DNA of 64,000 nucleotides. It comes from Ornithinibacillus massiliensis. GTDB lineage: Bacteria; Bacillota; Bacilli; Bacillales; Amphibacillaceae. How positions within the stretch are numbered: position 1 is the stretch's first letter; each line of letters opens with the position of its first letter. The stretch covers positions 248,001-312,000 of the forward strand of contig NZ_JAGXBY010000004.1 of the NCBI RefSeq assembly GCF_018310345.1. Direction: 5' to 3'. Below are positions 44,587 to 53,274 of this stretch, one piece after another. Both the position numbers and the translations under genes were made by a program. The notes beneath the pieces are model-generated. The model searched no databases and was not told where the DNA came from. It saw only the letters and a program-made list of their open reading frames with translations.

Positions 44587-45786
44587 CTACACCTCATAAT
44601 AGGAAATGACTTTTTTTACAGCAGAAATGACATCCTCCACATCAGACGGATTCATTTTCGGAAAAAGTGGTAGTGTGATAATGGTTTTATAAATGGCTTC
44701 AGCGTGAGGACAAAGTCCTTTTTGATATCCTAGTTTTTGATAATAAGGATGGAAATAAACAGGGATGTAGTGGACATTCACACCAATATTCTCTTCAATT
44801 AACGCCTTAAATATAGCTGGACGGTTATCGCGTAGTTTGGACAAATCTAGTCTTATCACGTACAAGTGCCAGCTAGACTCTCTATCGTCATGAATTTTGG
44901 GTAGAATTATTGGATCTAATGTTTGGAAGGCTTCTGTATAAGTAGTTGCAATCGCTTTACGCTTTAGTAGATAGTCCTCTAATTTAGCTAGTTGACTAAT
45001 ACCTAATGCAGCTTGGATATCCGTCATTCGATAATTATATCCAAGCTCATGCATTTCGTAATACCATGGTTCATTATGACTCGTTAATAAGTGCTGATCT
45101 CTTGTAATACCATGACTACGGAATAAGATTAGTTTTTTATAATAGAATTTATCATTAGTTGTAATGATGCCGCCCTCCCCAGTAGTTATATGCTTAACAG
45201 GGTGAAAGCTAAACATCGTCATATCAGCAATAGATCCTACCTTATCTCCATGATAGGTAGCACCAAGCGCATGAGCTGCATCTGCAATCACAACTAAACC
45301 ATTTTCTTTTGCAATTCTCATAATCTCTTGATAATCAACCGGGTTTCCAGTATAGTCTACTGGAATAATTGCTTTAGTCTTATGATTAATTTTTGTGGTT
45401 AGTTGTTCCGGGGATATTAAATAAGATTCTGGATCAATATCAACAAACACTGGCTTTGCACCGCAATAAAGAATACTATTAGCAGTTGCGGCAAAAGTCA
45501 TAGGAGTAGTTAGCACCTCATCACCGGAAGTAATTCCCGCTGCAAAACAGGCAGCATGCAGAGCTGCTGTTCCATTAGAAAATGCTACCGCATAGTTGGT
45601 TCCAACGTAATCTGCAATCTCCCTTTCAAATGCCGTAATATGCGGACCAGTGGTCAACCAATCTCCTTTTAAGACATGAATAACTGCTTGAATATCTGAT
45701 TCATCAACCCATTGACTACCATAAGGTAAATACATATCTCGTACTGGTTTCCCACCATAGATTGCTAATTTTTCACTTTTTGCCAT
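44587..45786 (-). CDS. pseC: UDP-4-keto-sugar aminotransferase PseC (SpsC-like)
   Basis: 399 residues from ATG 45786 behind AAAGGTG. DegT/DnrJ/EryC1 fold: SNGTAALHAA for PLP phosphate binding, DAAHALG for the ring, and the Schiff-base lysine in FSFHPVKHITTGEGG. It aminates C4 of UDP-4-keto-6-deoxy-AltNAc, the product of PseB, with glutamate. The operon position beside pseF supports this substrate. Confidence 0.9.
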   Translation of the reverse strand: MAKSEKLAIYGGKPVRDMYLPYGSQWVDESDIQAVIHVLKGDWLTTGPHITAFEREIADYVGTNYAVAFSNGTAALHAACFAAGITSGDEVLTTPMTFAATANSILYCGAKPVFVDIDPESYLISPEQLTTKINHKTKAIIPVDYTGNPVDYQEIMRIAKENGLVVIADAAHALGATYHGDKVGSIADMTMFSFHPVKHITTGEGGIITTNDKFYYKKLILFRSHGITRDQHLLTSHNEPWYYEMHELGYNYRMTDIQAALGISQLAKLEDYLLKRKAIATTYTEAFQTLDPIILPKIHDDRESSWHLYVIRLDLSKLRDNRPAIFKALIEENIGVNVHYIPVYFHPYYQKLGYQKGLCPHAEAIYKTIITLPLFPKMNPSDVEDVISAVKKVISYYEV

Positions 45787-45804
45787 CAAGTACACCTTTT
45801 TCTT

Positions 45805-46743
45805 TTAGGAATTCAAACGAATCCATTCCTCTGTTTTTTTTATTCCTTGTTCCAGCGTATATGTTGGCTCCCAGCCTAAGAGTTCCTTTGCCTTTGAATA
45901 GTCGCATAACAATTTGGGTATCTCGCTTTGCGGATGAATATGGGGAACATATTTTATTTTCGTATAATCACTTTCTATCAGTCTAGCTAACTCTTCTATG
46001 GAAATATCTTTTCCAAGACCCGCATGAATCACTTCACCTTCCACACTTTCATTGTATCCAGCTTCTACAACAAATCGTGCACAGTCTTCTACATACAACA
46101 AATCCCTGGTTTGCTTCCCATCTCCATATATTTCTAAGTCTTGATTAGCTAGCTTTTTCTTAATAAATATCGAGACAACTCCACCTTCTCCTGTGGTCTT
46201 TTGAAATGGTCCATACGTGTTAAATGGCCGCAGGATGGTTACAGGGAGATTATATGCATAATAGTATGATAGAACTAAATGCTCGGCTGCCAATTTAGAG
46301 CCTGCATAAGGGGATGCTGGCTTTATAGGGTCTTTTTCATGTATACCTTCTCCCCCTAATGCACGGTCATACACCATACAAGTACTCATGAAAATAAGTT
46401 TAACCTTTTGTTTGCGGCAACACTCTAATAAATGAAAAGTACCTACCACATCATTATCAAAAGTTGTCCTTGGATGATCGATACTGTCCTGAACATTAAT
46501 ACTTGCTGCTAAATGATAGCAAATGTCAAATGATTGCTTAAACACATCTTCCAATAGTGCTCGATTTTTTATATCTCCAATAATTATTCCCTGGTAATTC
46601 GGCAAATTCTCAAATTCTGTTAGGTTCTGTTTTCTACCGTTGGTTAGGTTATCCAACACCGTTACTTGATGTCCATCCTCCAGAAGACATTTTACTACCC
46701 ATCTCCCGATAAATCCCGCTCCACCAGTAACTAGTACATTCAC
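45805..46743 (-). CDS. NAD-dependent sugar-nucleotide epimerase/dehydratase
   Basis: 312 residues from GTG 46743, chosen for the GAAAGGGTG box; an earlier ATG lacks one. Extended SDR: VTGGAGFIG for NAD, SxxxYxxxK as STCMVYDR...YAGSK, and NTYGPFQ. It resembles UDP-glucose 4-epimerase-type enzymes. It is not one of the six canonical pseudaminate enzymes, so it may supply a second sugar of the glycan or modify an intermediate. It sits inside the pse operon between the methyltransferase and pseC. Confidence 0.85.
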   Translation of the reverse strand: MNVLVTGGAGFIGRWVVKCLLEDGHQVTVLDNLTNGRKQNLTEFENLPNYQGIIIGDIKNRALLEDVFKQSFDICYHLAASINVQDSIDHPRTTFDNDVVGTFHLLECCRKQKVKLIFMSTCMVYDRALGGEGIHEKDPIKPASPYAGSKLAAEHLVLSYYYAYNLPVTILRPFNTYGPFQKTTGEGGVVSIFIKKKLANQDLEIYGDGKQTRDLLYVEDCARFVVEAGYNESVEGEVIHAGLGKDISIEELARLIESDYTKIKYVPHIHPQSEIPKLLCDYSKAKELLGWEPTYTLEQGIKKTEEWIRLNS

Positions 46744-46791
46744 ATTTTTCACCCTTTCTACATGCACAAAGATATTCTATAAAAATTTCTT

Positions 46792-47379
46792 TTACTTCGA
46801 AAATATTCTTAACGTATAAAGTTCCAAACCTGCATCTTTACAGTTGGACTCTTCTATTTGTTTCAAACCATATTTTTCAAAGACTTTACGATAATTCCGA
46901 GGGAATAATCGCCAGTTTTCTGCTTCTTCAGCTTCAATCGTAATGAGATACTGCCCCGTAACTCTAGCAATCTCTTCAAAAACCCATTCACTGTCAGGGT
47001 GTATATGCTCAAGAACTGCCATAGTAAAGGCCAGATGATAATTAGATTCTGGAATGGTTTGAATGATTTCTTCTATCGGAGAGCAAATTATTTCTGCCTG
47101 TTTAGCCATTGCTGGATACGTTTTTTTTAGTAGCTTAACAGCTTCATCGCTAATCTCAATCCCGGTCAACTTGTGATAGCCTTCTTGATATAAATAATTT
47201 AGATTTCTTCCAACATTACAGCCTATCTCCAAAATACTATCTGGTGATTTTGCGTATTTTTTTACATATTTCCCTAAAAATTCACTCCTTTTTTTAGGTT
47301 TAATATAGGTTTCTGGTTCACTTTTGTGCTTCCAATATTCATGAATATCATTTAGTGACTTTTTCTCATGTTTACTCAT
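46792..47379 (-). CDS. Class I SAM-dependent methyltransferase
   Basis: 195 residues with motif I ILEIGCNVGRN and the following acidic GIEISDEA, and an FTMAVLEHI motif. AGGAGGATAAAGC precedes the ATG. Within a glycan operon it probably methylates a sugar or the nonulosonate itself. The substrate is inferred from context only. Confidence 0.85.
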   Translation of the reverse strand: MSKHEKKSLNDIHEYWKHKSEPETYIKPKKRSEFLGKYVKKYAKSPDSILEIGCNVGRNLNYLYQEGYHKLTGIEISDEAVKLLKKTYPAMAKQAEIICSPIEEIIQTIPESNYHLAFTMAVLEHIHPDSEWVFEEIARVTGQYLITIEAEEAENWRLFPRNYRKVFEKYGLKQIEESNCKDAGLELYTLRIFSK

Positions 47380-47393
47380 GCTTTATCCTCCTA

Positions 47394-48878
47394 TTATTCT
47401 TTTATTAATTTTTCTAAGAGCTTCCTCAGCCTATTTCCAGATGAGAATTTCATTGGATATGCATGCTTTAGAAACTCCTGCTGACTGGCTACAATTTGTT
47501 CTCTCCTAATATTTGTAATATACTGCCGTACTTTTTCTGCTAATGCCACTGGGGTTCTTTCAACAAATTCATAATCTGGTGAGAAATAACCGGTATTACC
47601 TGCAAAATTAGTTCCTAATATGAATACTGGTTTACCTAGGATCATTGCTTCTAAGCCTACAGTAGAGGAATAAGTCGCTACAATATCTACATTATGAAGA
47701 ATGTCGTAAAGCTTATACTTTGTGATTGATTTTACAAATGGAAATATTTTCGTTAAGGAATGTGACTCTTTAGTGGGATAATCCTTTAGAATGATATTCA
47801 AATCGGTATTACTGGATAATGCTTTAATGAATCTTTTCCAGCCTATCAAATTCTTATTTCCACGGACAGCTATTAAAAGTGTCCTCTTTGAAGGATCAAT
47901 ACCTAACCGTTGATGAAACACTTCTCTACTTACTTTTGGTGGATGCTTCATTAAATCAAACCGTGGGTGACCAATAACCTCAATCGATCCATCTGGAGCC
48001 CCATTCTTGTAAAACCATTCTCGTTCATAAACCCCATGCACAGCATCTACCATAGCAATTTTAGGTAGATACCCAATTTCACTTGAAATAATACCATGTT
48101 GCATACATATGGTTGGAATGCCTTTCATTTTTGCAACTATGACTAATACACGGCTTTCCAAGTAATGAGTTGAAGGAACAACCACACATGCAACATTATT
48201 CTTCGTTAAAAAATTTTCAGCTTCTTCAAAACGATTAATTATCTTCGTAAGTTGCATAAAAAATACAGAGCGAAACTTGCTATTCGAATAGAGAATATGA
48301 TTTTCATATCTTTGAAAGATCTTTTTGGCCTTACTTTTAACCTTGCCTACAGATTCACTCGTATCAATAGTATATTTATCAAAATAGTCAACAGGTATAG
48401 AAATGGCTGTTTGGTTAGCTGTTTTGGCATTCTTAATTTTCTTAAATACCAGTCCTTTCATTTGTTGAGCTGGTTTCCCTTTCACTATTTGTTTAGAACT
48501 GTCCTTAAGTGAAGGGGATGGACCCTCACTTAACCGAATGATAGGGTAACCTTTAAAATTCAGCTTGAAGGTTTGTATAGGCATTCGTAGGAGATTATAA
48601 ACATCATGGAAAACTATTTTCCCTTTTTTCGGTTTTACGCTATTTTGTTTAATCGTATTTAAGTAACGATTAAATTCTTCCTGAATTTCACGGGAATCTG
48701 TAATGAAATTTTTGCAATGATGAATAAAATCTTTTTTATAGAATTTAGGCTCTTTTTCCCTAACTAAGCTTCGGAAATGACATAAATAAGGTAAGGAATA
48801 TCCACGATAGGTTAGTTCTTTATAATCATTTAAAAAATCAAGATACATAGACCAATAGTTTTTAGTGAAAGTATCCAT
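47394..48878 (-). CDS. GT-B-like glycan transferase (CDP-glycerol/capsule type)
   Basis: 494 residues. The C-terminal half has a GT-B look: MQHGIISSEIGY, IGHPRFD, LLIAVRGNKNLIGWKRF, and ATYSSTVGLEAMILGKPV as the donor-binding end. The N-terminal half is poorly conserved and basic. It is likely to transfer the activated sugar acid or a related residue to the surface polymer. It follows pseB by 18 bp in the operon. Confidence 0.72.
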   Translation of the reverse strand: MDTFTKNYWSMYLDFLNDYKELTYRGYSLPYLCHFRSLVREKEPKFYKKDFIHHCKNFITDSREIQEEFNRYLNTIKQNSVKPKKGKIVFHDVYNLLRMPIQTFKLNFKGYPIIRLSEGPSPSLKDSSKQIVKGKPAQQMKGLVFKKIKNAKTANQTAISIPVDYFDKYTIDTSESVGKVKSKAKKIFQRYENHILYSNSKFRSVFFMQLTKIINRFEEAENFLTKNNVACVVVPSTHYLESRVLVIVAKMKGIPTICMQHGIISSEIGYLPKIAMVDAVHGVYEREWFYKNGAPDGSIEVIGHPRFDLMKHPPKVSREVFHQRLGIDPSKRTLLIAVRGNKNLIGWKRFIKALSSNTDLNIILKDYPTKESHSLTKIFPFVKSITKYKLYDILHNVDIVATYSSTVGLEAMILGKPVFILGTNFAGNTGYFSPDYEFVERTPVALAEKVRQYITNIRREQIVASQQEFLKHAYPMKFSSGNRLRKLLEKLIKE

Positions 48879-48896
48879 GAGTTCTCACAACCTTAA

Positions 48897-49892
48897 CTAA
48901 ATTAGTTTTTCATCTAATAATAACGACCGAAGCTTTTCCGTAGATAATGGGGTTTGGGAATGGGAGCTGTAATATGTTGCTTCTGCTTTCCTTACATCCG
49001 GATAGGTAATCGTAACACTTCTAGGTATGATAAACATACCCGACGATTCCCATGCCTTCCTTGCTTCTTCTTCCGTCATCAATTCTTCATACATCTTTTC
49101 CCCTATTCTCTTTCCAACCACCTGAATCTCTACAGTTTCTTTGTCAATTTGTTCACGTTGACATATTTCTTCTAGCACAACTTCAGCAAGTAAACCAATT
49201 CGAATAACTGGCATTTTTAACACAAATACTTCCCCACCCTTTGCCTCTTTCATTGCTTCAATAGTAAGCTTAGTTGCTTGGTCTAAAGTCATCATAAATC
49301 GTGTCATAGTAGGATCGGTAATGGTGATTTTACGTTCATTCAAAATGCCCTCTATAAATAATGGAATCACCGATCCCCTTGATCCCATTACATTTCCAAA
49401 TCGAACACAAGCAAATGTCGTATTTATTAACCCACTTCTATTAGCTTGTATAATTAAGCGTTCTGCGATAAGCTTACTTGCTCCATATGCATTAGTTGGT
49501 GAAATGGCTTTATCTGAACTTGTAAAAATTACTTTATCTACCTGTTGGCTGGTTGCTGCTTGAATTACATTATGAGTACCAATTAAATTCGTCTTCACTG
49601 TCTCTAGAGGATTGAATTCACTGAAATCAACCCGTTTCATCGCTGCTAAATGGAACACGAGATCTACTTTATGCATTGCTCGATGAACAGTATCAAAATC
49701 TCGAATGTCACCAATAATATAGTGCAAGAGTTCCTCTTCCCCTAATTCCTGTTGTAGAAGCTGTTGTTTGTGCTCATCTCGACTTAAAATAGTAATTCGT
49801 CTAGGTTTTTCAGGGAGAATGGCTTTAATAATGCTCTTCCCAATAGTACCCGTTCCACCTATTACTAAGATATGCTTTTCACAAAAATACAT
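48897..49892 (-). CDS. pseB: UDP-GlcNAc 4,6-dehydratase/5-epimerase PseB
   Basis: 331 residues. VIGGTGTIGKS binds NADP, SSDKAISPTNAYGASK is the CapD/PseB-type active site (Lys and Tyr-x-x-x-Lys), and VRFGNVMGSRGSVIPLF is a family hallmark. It makes the 4-keto-6-deoxy sugar that PseC aminates. GGAAGGAATT lies before the ATG. First gene of the leftward pse operon; WbpM-type retaining dehydratases are the alternative but are usually longer and membrane-bound. Confidence 0.88.
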   Translation of the reverse strand: MYFCEKHILVIGGTGTIGKSIIKAILPEKPRRITILSRDEHKQQLLQQELGEEELLHYIIGDIRDFDTVHRAMHKVDLVFHLAAMKRVDFSEFNPLETVKTNLIGTHNVIQAATSQQVDKVIFTSSDKAISPTNAYGASKLIAERLIIQANRSGLINTTFACVRFGNVMGSRGSVIPLFIEGILNERKITITDPTMTRFMMTLDQATKLTIEAMKEAKGGEVFVLKMPVIRIGLLAEVVLEEICQREQIDKETVEIQVVGKRIGEKMYEELMTEEEARKAWESSGMFIIPRSVTITYPDVRKAEATYYSSHSQTPLSTEKLRSLLLDEKLI

Positions 49893-50108
49893 TTTAATTC
49901 CTTCCTTCCCTTATATCGTTGATGTCAGGAGGAGCTATACTTCTATATGTATATTAGCTACAAATCATTTCGTTAAAGACCGCTGCCTAAAAAATTCACA
50001 TTATTTAAATCTATGCTCAAGAAAGGATTACCAAGGCTAGGCAGATAAATTAAAACCTAGTTCTGTTGTACCAACAGCAAGACAACTGCCTGAAGCTGGA
50101 CATTATAG

Positions 50109-50150
50109 GAAAAAGAAAGCCTGAAATCATAAATAACTGATTTCAGACTT
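50109..50150 (-). terminator. Terminator of the upstream leftward operon
   Basis: On the minus strand AAGTCTGAAATCA pairs with TGATTTCAGGC, followed by TTTCTTTTT. It ends the operon 52265-50151 and separates it from pseB. Bases 49893-50108 hold no gene. Confidence 0.85.
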
Positions 50151-51407
50151 TTATAAAGCTTTTATTTTAAGTAGGTTTTTTCCTATCGGCTCAATATCTA
50201 GATTACTTTTGACATTTTCTATCTTATCCAGTTTGTTAAAGTATTCTCGTACTTCTTGCTCCGTCAATGAAAAATTTCGTTTCCGTATTTGTTTGGTAAG
50301 AACTCCACGGTCAATAGTAAGTTTACTACCAGATGATGATATATCCCGGGCAGGTATTGCTATTTCATTGAAATGCTCAATAATGAGATCATACGCATAC
50401 TCATTTTTCTGCCACCTACAATAGTGTTCCATTTGTTTTTGAATAAAGGTCTTATAAGATTCTTTATTTAGCTCTTCAATTGCCTTACACACCCCAGTCA
50501 CTGTTTCTACCCTTTTACCTAATTGATTAGGAATTTCCTTAAACGTCGCTTTAACTGGTAGATAAGAAATAATTGGTTTGTTTAAATAATATCCCTCGAT
50601 TGCGGAAGTACAACCATTATGAATAATAACTTTAGCAGCTAGTAGCCACTTAATTATATTTCCTTCGTGAACTACCCTTACATTCTTCTCAGTGGAAAAG
50701 ACCTCTCGGTAAGATTGTATATTTTCACCTGGATGTGGTCGAATAATGATCGTTTCCTCTGGGAACCTCCCGGAAAGCTCTTTAACGAGGGCAATGAAGT
50801 AGTAATAGAGTTGTTTAATAGTTTTAAAATGTGGACTATCAATTTTACCTCTTGGAGTATTATATTGTGAAAAGCGAGTATTAATTAATATGAATTCTCC
50901 ATATTGCTTCTGTAAAACTCGAGCATCTGGTTCATAAAGTTGTTGATACCTAGGTGTTAATAAATCAAATCTTGGGCTCCCTACTATATGACATTTACTT
51001 GCTAGATCAGGGTAAGCCTTAGAGATCACATCATACTGATACTTCCCCCAGCATAACTCTTTCATTACCAGCTGCAGCATATCTTTTTTCATACGATCCT
51101 GTGTGTATCTTTCCTTTTGGAAGAGCAGCCCCTCTTCATCAAGCTCTATAATACGATGTCCATTTTGACTTGCTCTAGTAATCACTCTTCGTCTAAATCC
51201 ATGTGGATAACCTTTAGAAAAGAATATTCCTTTTGGCAATTGGTCTGAAGCATTTTCTACCATGTAATGATCACCTATTACAACTAGGTAGCCTTTCCTA
51301 GCTGCTTGATATACTAATAACATCTTCGCATCGAGCTCTCTTACTTTAACCTCGATGGGTAAATAGAGCCAGCTCTTAAATCTTCTCAACACTCCCCAAC
51401 CTTTCAT
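50151..51407 (-). CDS. Surface carbohydrate biosynthesis protein, GT-B-like
   Basis: 418 residues. The stretches WLYLPIEVKVRELDAKMLL, RPHPGENIQSYRE, and NGCTSAIEGYYLNKPIISY match surface-polysaccharide biosynthesis proteins with a GT-B-like fold. It probably adds a residue to the same surface glycan as the neighbouring pse operon. The start overlaps the stop of the preceding gene (ATGA). The last 80 residues are an acidic/basic tail of unknown role. Confidence 0.75.
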   Translation of the reverse strand: MKGWGVLRRFKSWLYLPIEVKVRELDAKMLLVYQAARKGYLVVIGDHYMVENASDQLPKGIFFSKGYPHGFRRRVITRASQNGHRIIELDEEGLLFQKERYTQDRMKKDMLQLVMKELCWGKYQYDVISKAYPDLASKCHIVGSPRFDLLTPRYQQLYEPDARVLQKQYGEFILINTRFSQYNTPRGKIDSPHFKTIKQLYYYFIALVKELSGRFPEETIIIRPHPGENIQSYREVFSTEKNVRVVHEGNIIKWLLAAKVIIHNGCTSAIEGYYLNKPIISYLPVKATFKEIPNQLGKRVETVTGVCKAIEELNKESYKTFIQKQMEHYCRWQKNEYAYDLIIEHFNEIAIPARDISSSGSKLTIDRGVLTKQIRKRNFSLTEQEVREYFNKLDKIENVKSNLDIEPIGKNLLKIKAL

Positions 51408-51700
51408 GCATTATTTTTATCTTTTAACTGTTGAATGATTTCCTCAAAAACACTTCTATTCTCTTCTATCAAACGGTCAAAGTCAGGGTCCTCCTTCTTA
51501 ACTGCACTTGTTTTCGATGACTTCTGATTATCCGAACGAGAAAATAAATACATCATAATCATGGTAATTGTTTGATTATCTAGGAAAATGAAACTAGCCT
51601 TATTTTCGACTTTTTGTTCTGTTTTTAAAAGCTGCTGTATCTGCTCTAGTAGATATTGATCTATTAAGTGTTTAATTGTTAATTCTTGCTGTTCATCCAT
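51404..51700 (-). CDS. Small hypothetical protein in the glycan operon
   Basis: 98 residues from ATG 51700, where AAAGGAGAGT is well placed. The N-terminal two thirds are helical with a hydrophobic patch (NQTITMIMMYLF), the tail is acidic and basic without motif. It is squeezed between two genes with overlaps on both sides, so translationally coupled. I recognise no family. Confidence 0.65.
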   Translation of the reverse strand: MDEQQELTIKHLIDQYLLEQIQQLLKTEQKVENKASFIFLDNQTITMIMMYLFSRSDNQKSSKTSAVKKEDPDFDRLIEENRSVFEEIIQQLKDKNNA

Positions 51701-52265
51701 TTGTATTACTCTCCTTTGCCAATGTTCCTTTAATATGGATGTCATTTATGGAATTTTGTCCCTCCATTATCTCATCTCCATAAACGAATGCATTTAATCG
51801 AAAAGTGTATGACGAAAGCGATTTCCATTTAAGTTGAAAGTTGGAAAATGAAATCATATCACCTTTAGCTAACAACTTTTTTTCAACTGGCCTTAACCAA
51901 TATTCGTGTTTGTCTTTCGGATCATTGAACCTTTCCCAGGCTTGTGTCATTCGATTCTTTTTTAGTGAATCCTGATAAATGTATTTACCAGAAAATTCAA
52001 ACTCATCTTCAGAATCAATCCTGATACAGATAAATGGATTATTCAATACTACCGCCCCTACATTTATTAAATGAAATGTTCCTATACAGAAATTATCTAA
52101 TTCCTTAGTGTGGGAGATATTAAACGAGTGATTAAAATAACTAATGATTTGTAATTGTTTTTCAGGCTTCATATCATGGATTAGGTTATTTATCTCACGC
52201 AAATACTTACTATTCAATTGTTTCCAATCTTCATATTTACGATTTTCTAGCTTCCAGTTATCCAT
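51693..52265 (-). CDS. Hypothetical protein at the head of the glycan operon
   Basis: 190 residues from ATG 52265; GTGGAGGTGG directly precedes it, while an earlier ATG would overlap this site. It has a helical start (ENRKYEDWKQLNSKYLREIN) followed by beta-rich sequence (LINVGAVVLNNPFICIRI, FRLNAFVYGDE). No known domain. It overlaps the next gene by 8 bp. Its position suggests a coat or glycan-linked structural role. Confidence 0.65.
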   Translation of the reverse strand: MDNWKLENRKYEDWKQLNSKYLREINNLIHDMKPEKQLQIISYFNHSFNISHTKELDNFCIGTFHLINVGAVVLNNPFICIRIDSEDEFEFSGKYIYQDSLKKNRMTQAWERFNDPKDKHEYWLRPVEKKLLAKGDMISFSNFQLKWKSLSSYTFRLNAFVYGDEIMEGQNSINDIHIKGTLAKESNTNG

Positions 52266-52283
52266 TAGTAACCACCTCCACAA

Positions 52284-52315
52284 AAATAAAGAGAGGATAT
52301 CTCCTCTCTTTATTC
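52284..52315. terminator. Bidirectional terminator after the cysteine-rich gene
   Basis: AATAAAGAGAGGA and TCCTCTCTTTATT form a perfect 13-bp stem, T-rich on the plus side and A/T-rich on the minus side. It separates the 52326 gene from the operon that begins at 52265. Confidence 0.8.
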
Positions 52316-52325
52316 TTATGCTGCA

Positions 52326-53030
52326 CTATTCTTCGTTAGTACTTGAACGTTTTGTGGGTCCGACACCTGGAACATTCGGAAATACTACAGGGCATTGTGG
52401 TGGGATTATAGGAGCAGGGCATGGCGGGAATGGAAGAATATCTCTTGGTTGACAGAACTCAGCAACAATTTCTAACGTTACATCAAAAGTAGATTGGATA
52501 CTTTGACATAAACGGACATCTAAAGTTACATCAAGGACATCAGCTTCTGTTGTTGTTCCAGCATCACATGCTGCTGTACATACAAAACAAGATAAATCCG
52601 TAAATTCTACATTTATATCTGTTCCCACAGGTGCGCAAAGAATTACTTGTTCACAGCGAGAGAATTCCACTGTCCCTACTTCAACAGTCGCACCACCCAA
52701 CTCGGGTAATAAATTTACAAATATTGTTACGTCGAAAGTTTTACGAATGTTGACAATCTGCAACGTAACCTCAGCACCGTCAACTACAAATTCCTGATCG
52801 ACACGATCCAGAATTACTACTGGGTCGTCCGCAGCAGGTTCAACTGTACAAGTTACGGAATCGATGTCAATGTCATCACACTCTAATTGCACACCAGTTA
52901 TAGGGTTTACAGGTAACGGCAAATCATCGATTGTTAGGTCAAAGTTAGCTTCATTTAAAATCCAGTCATATACTTTCTCCGTATTGATACAGAGTAACTC
53001 CTGCCCTCCTGATAAGTTTCCTGATTTCAT
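52326..53030 (-). CDS. Cysteine-rich beta protein, probable spore-surface protein
   Basis: 234 residues, no signal peptide, about twelve Cys. It opens MKSGNLSGGQELLCINTEKV with a YDWI motif, then has three or four repeats of beta-strand stretches rich in Val, Asp and Thr (TFDVTIFVNLL, TFDVTLEIVAEF), and a proline/cysteine-rich end (PFPPCPAPIIPPQCPVVFPN). Disulphide-linked coat proteins have this character. AGGAGG-like GGAGGTG precedes the ATG. A sigma-K-like promoter lies upstream (53070-53097), consistent with late mother-cell expression. Confidence 0.65.
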   Translation of the reverse strand: MKSGNLSGGQELLCINTEKVYDWILNEANFDLTIDDLPLPVNPITGVQLECDDIDIDSVTCTVEPAADDPVVILDRVDQEFVVDGAEVTLQIVNIRKTFDVTIFVNLLPELGGATVEVGTVEFSRCEQVILCAPVGTDINVEFTDLSCFVCTAACDAGTTTEADVLDVTLDVRLCQSIQSTFDVTLEIVAEFCQPRDILPFPPCPAPIIPPQCPVVFPNVPGVGPTKRSSTNEE

Positions 53031-53069
53031 TAAGAATACACCTCCAAATTATTTCAATCTTTACACTGA

Positions 53070-53097
53070 TAACCTATGTGAATGTATGTCAAATGGT
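53070..53097 (-). promoter_or_regulatory. Sigma-K-like promoter of the cysteine-rich gene
   Basis: The minus strand reads ACC, 16 bp, then CATAGGTTA, which fits the sigma-K pattern (AC element, CATAnnnTA). It lies 40 bp before the start codon. No good sigma-A -10 is visible in the same stretch. Confidence 0.55.
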
Positions 53098-53274
53098 TTG
53101 ATTAAAAAGCGGATTTATCATGATATTTAGGAATATAGGTGCATATCATTTAGTAGTTATACGCTTACCATTAATTAGGTTAATATTATATGAGATACTT
53201 CAATTCTTGTGCTTTTGTAACCATTTATATACATATAAATAAACTATTAATGTGATGTGAAAAGGGTGACAAAA

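Noticed and set aside
41193..49892. Flagellin glycosylation island
   Set aside because: There are no flagellin, motility or maf genes in the window, and spore-type neighbours are present; it cannot be wholly excluded.
52326..53030. Endospore appendage (Ena-type) subunit
   Set aside because: It is twice as long as Ena subunits and the Cys pattern and beta repeats do not match what I know of that family.
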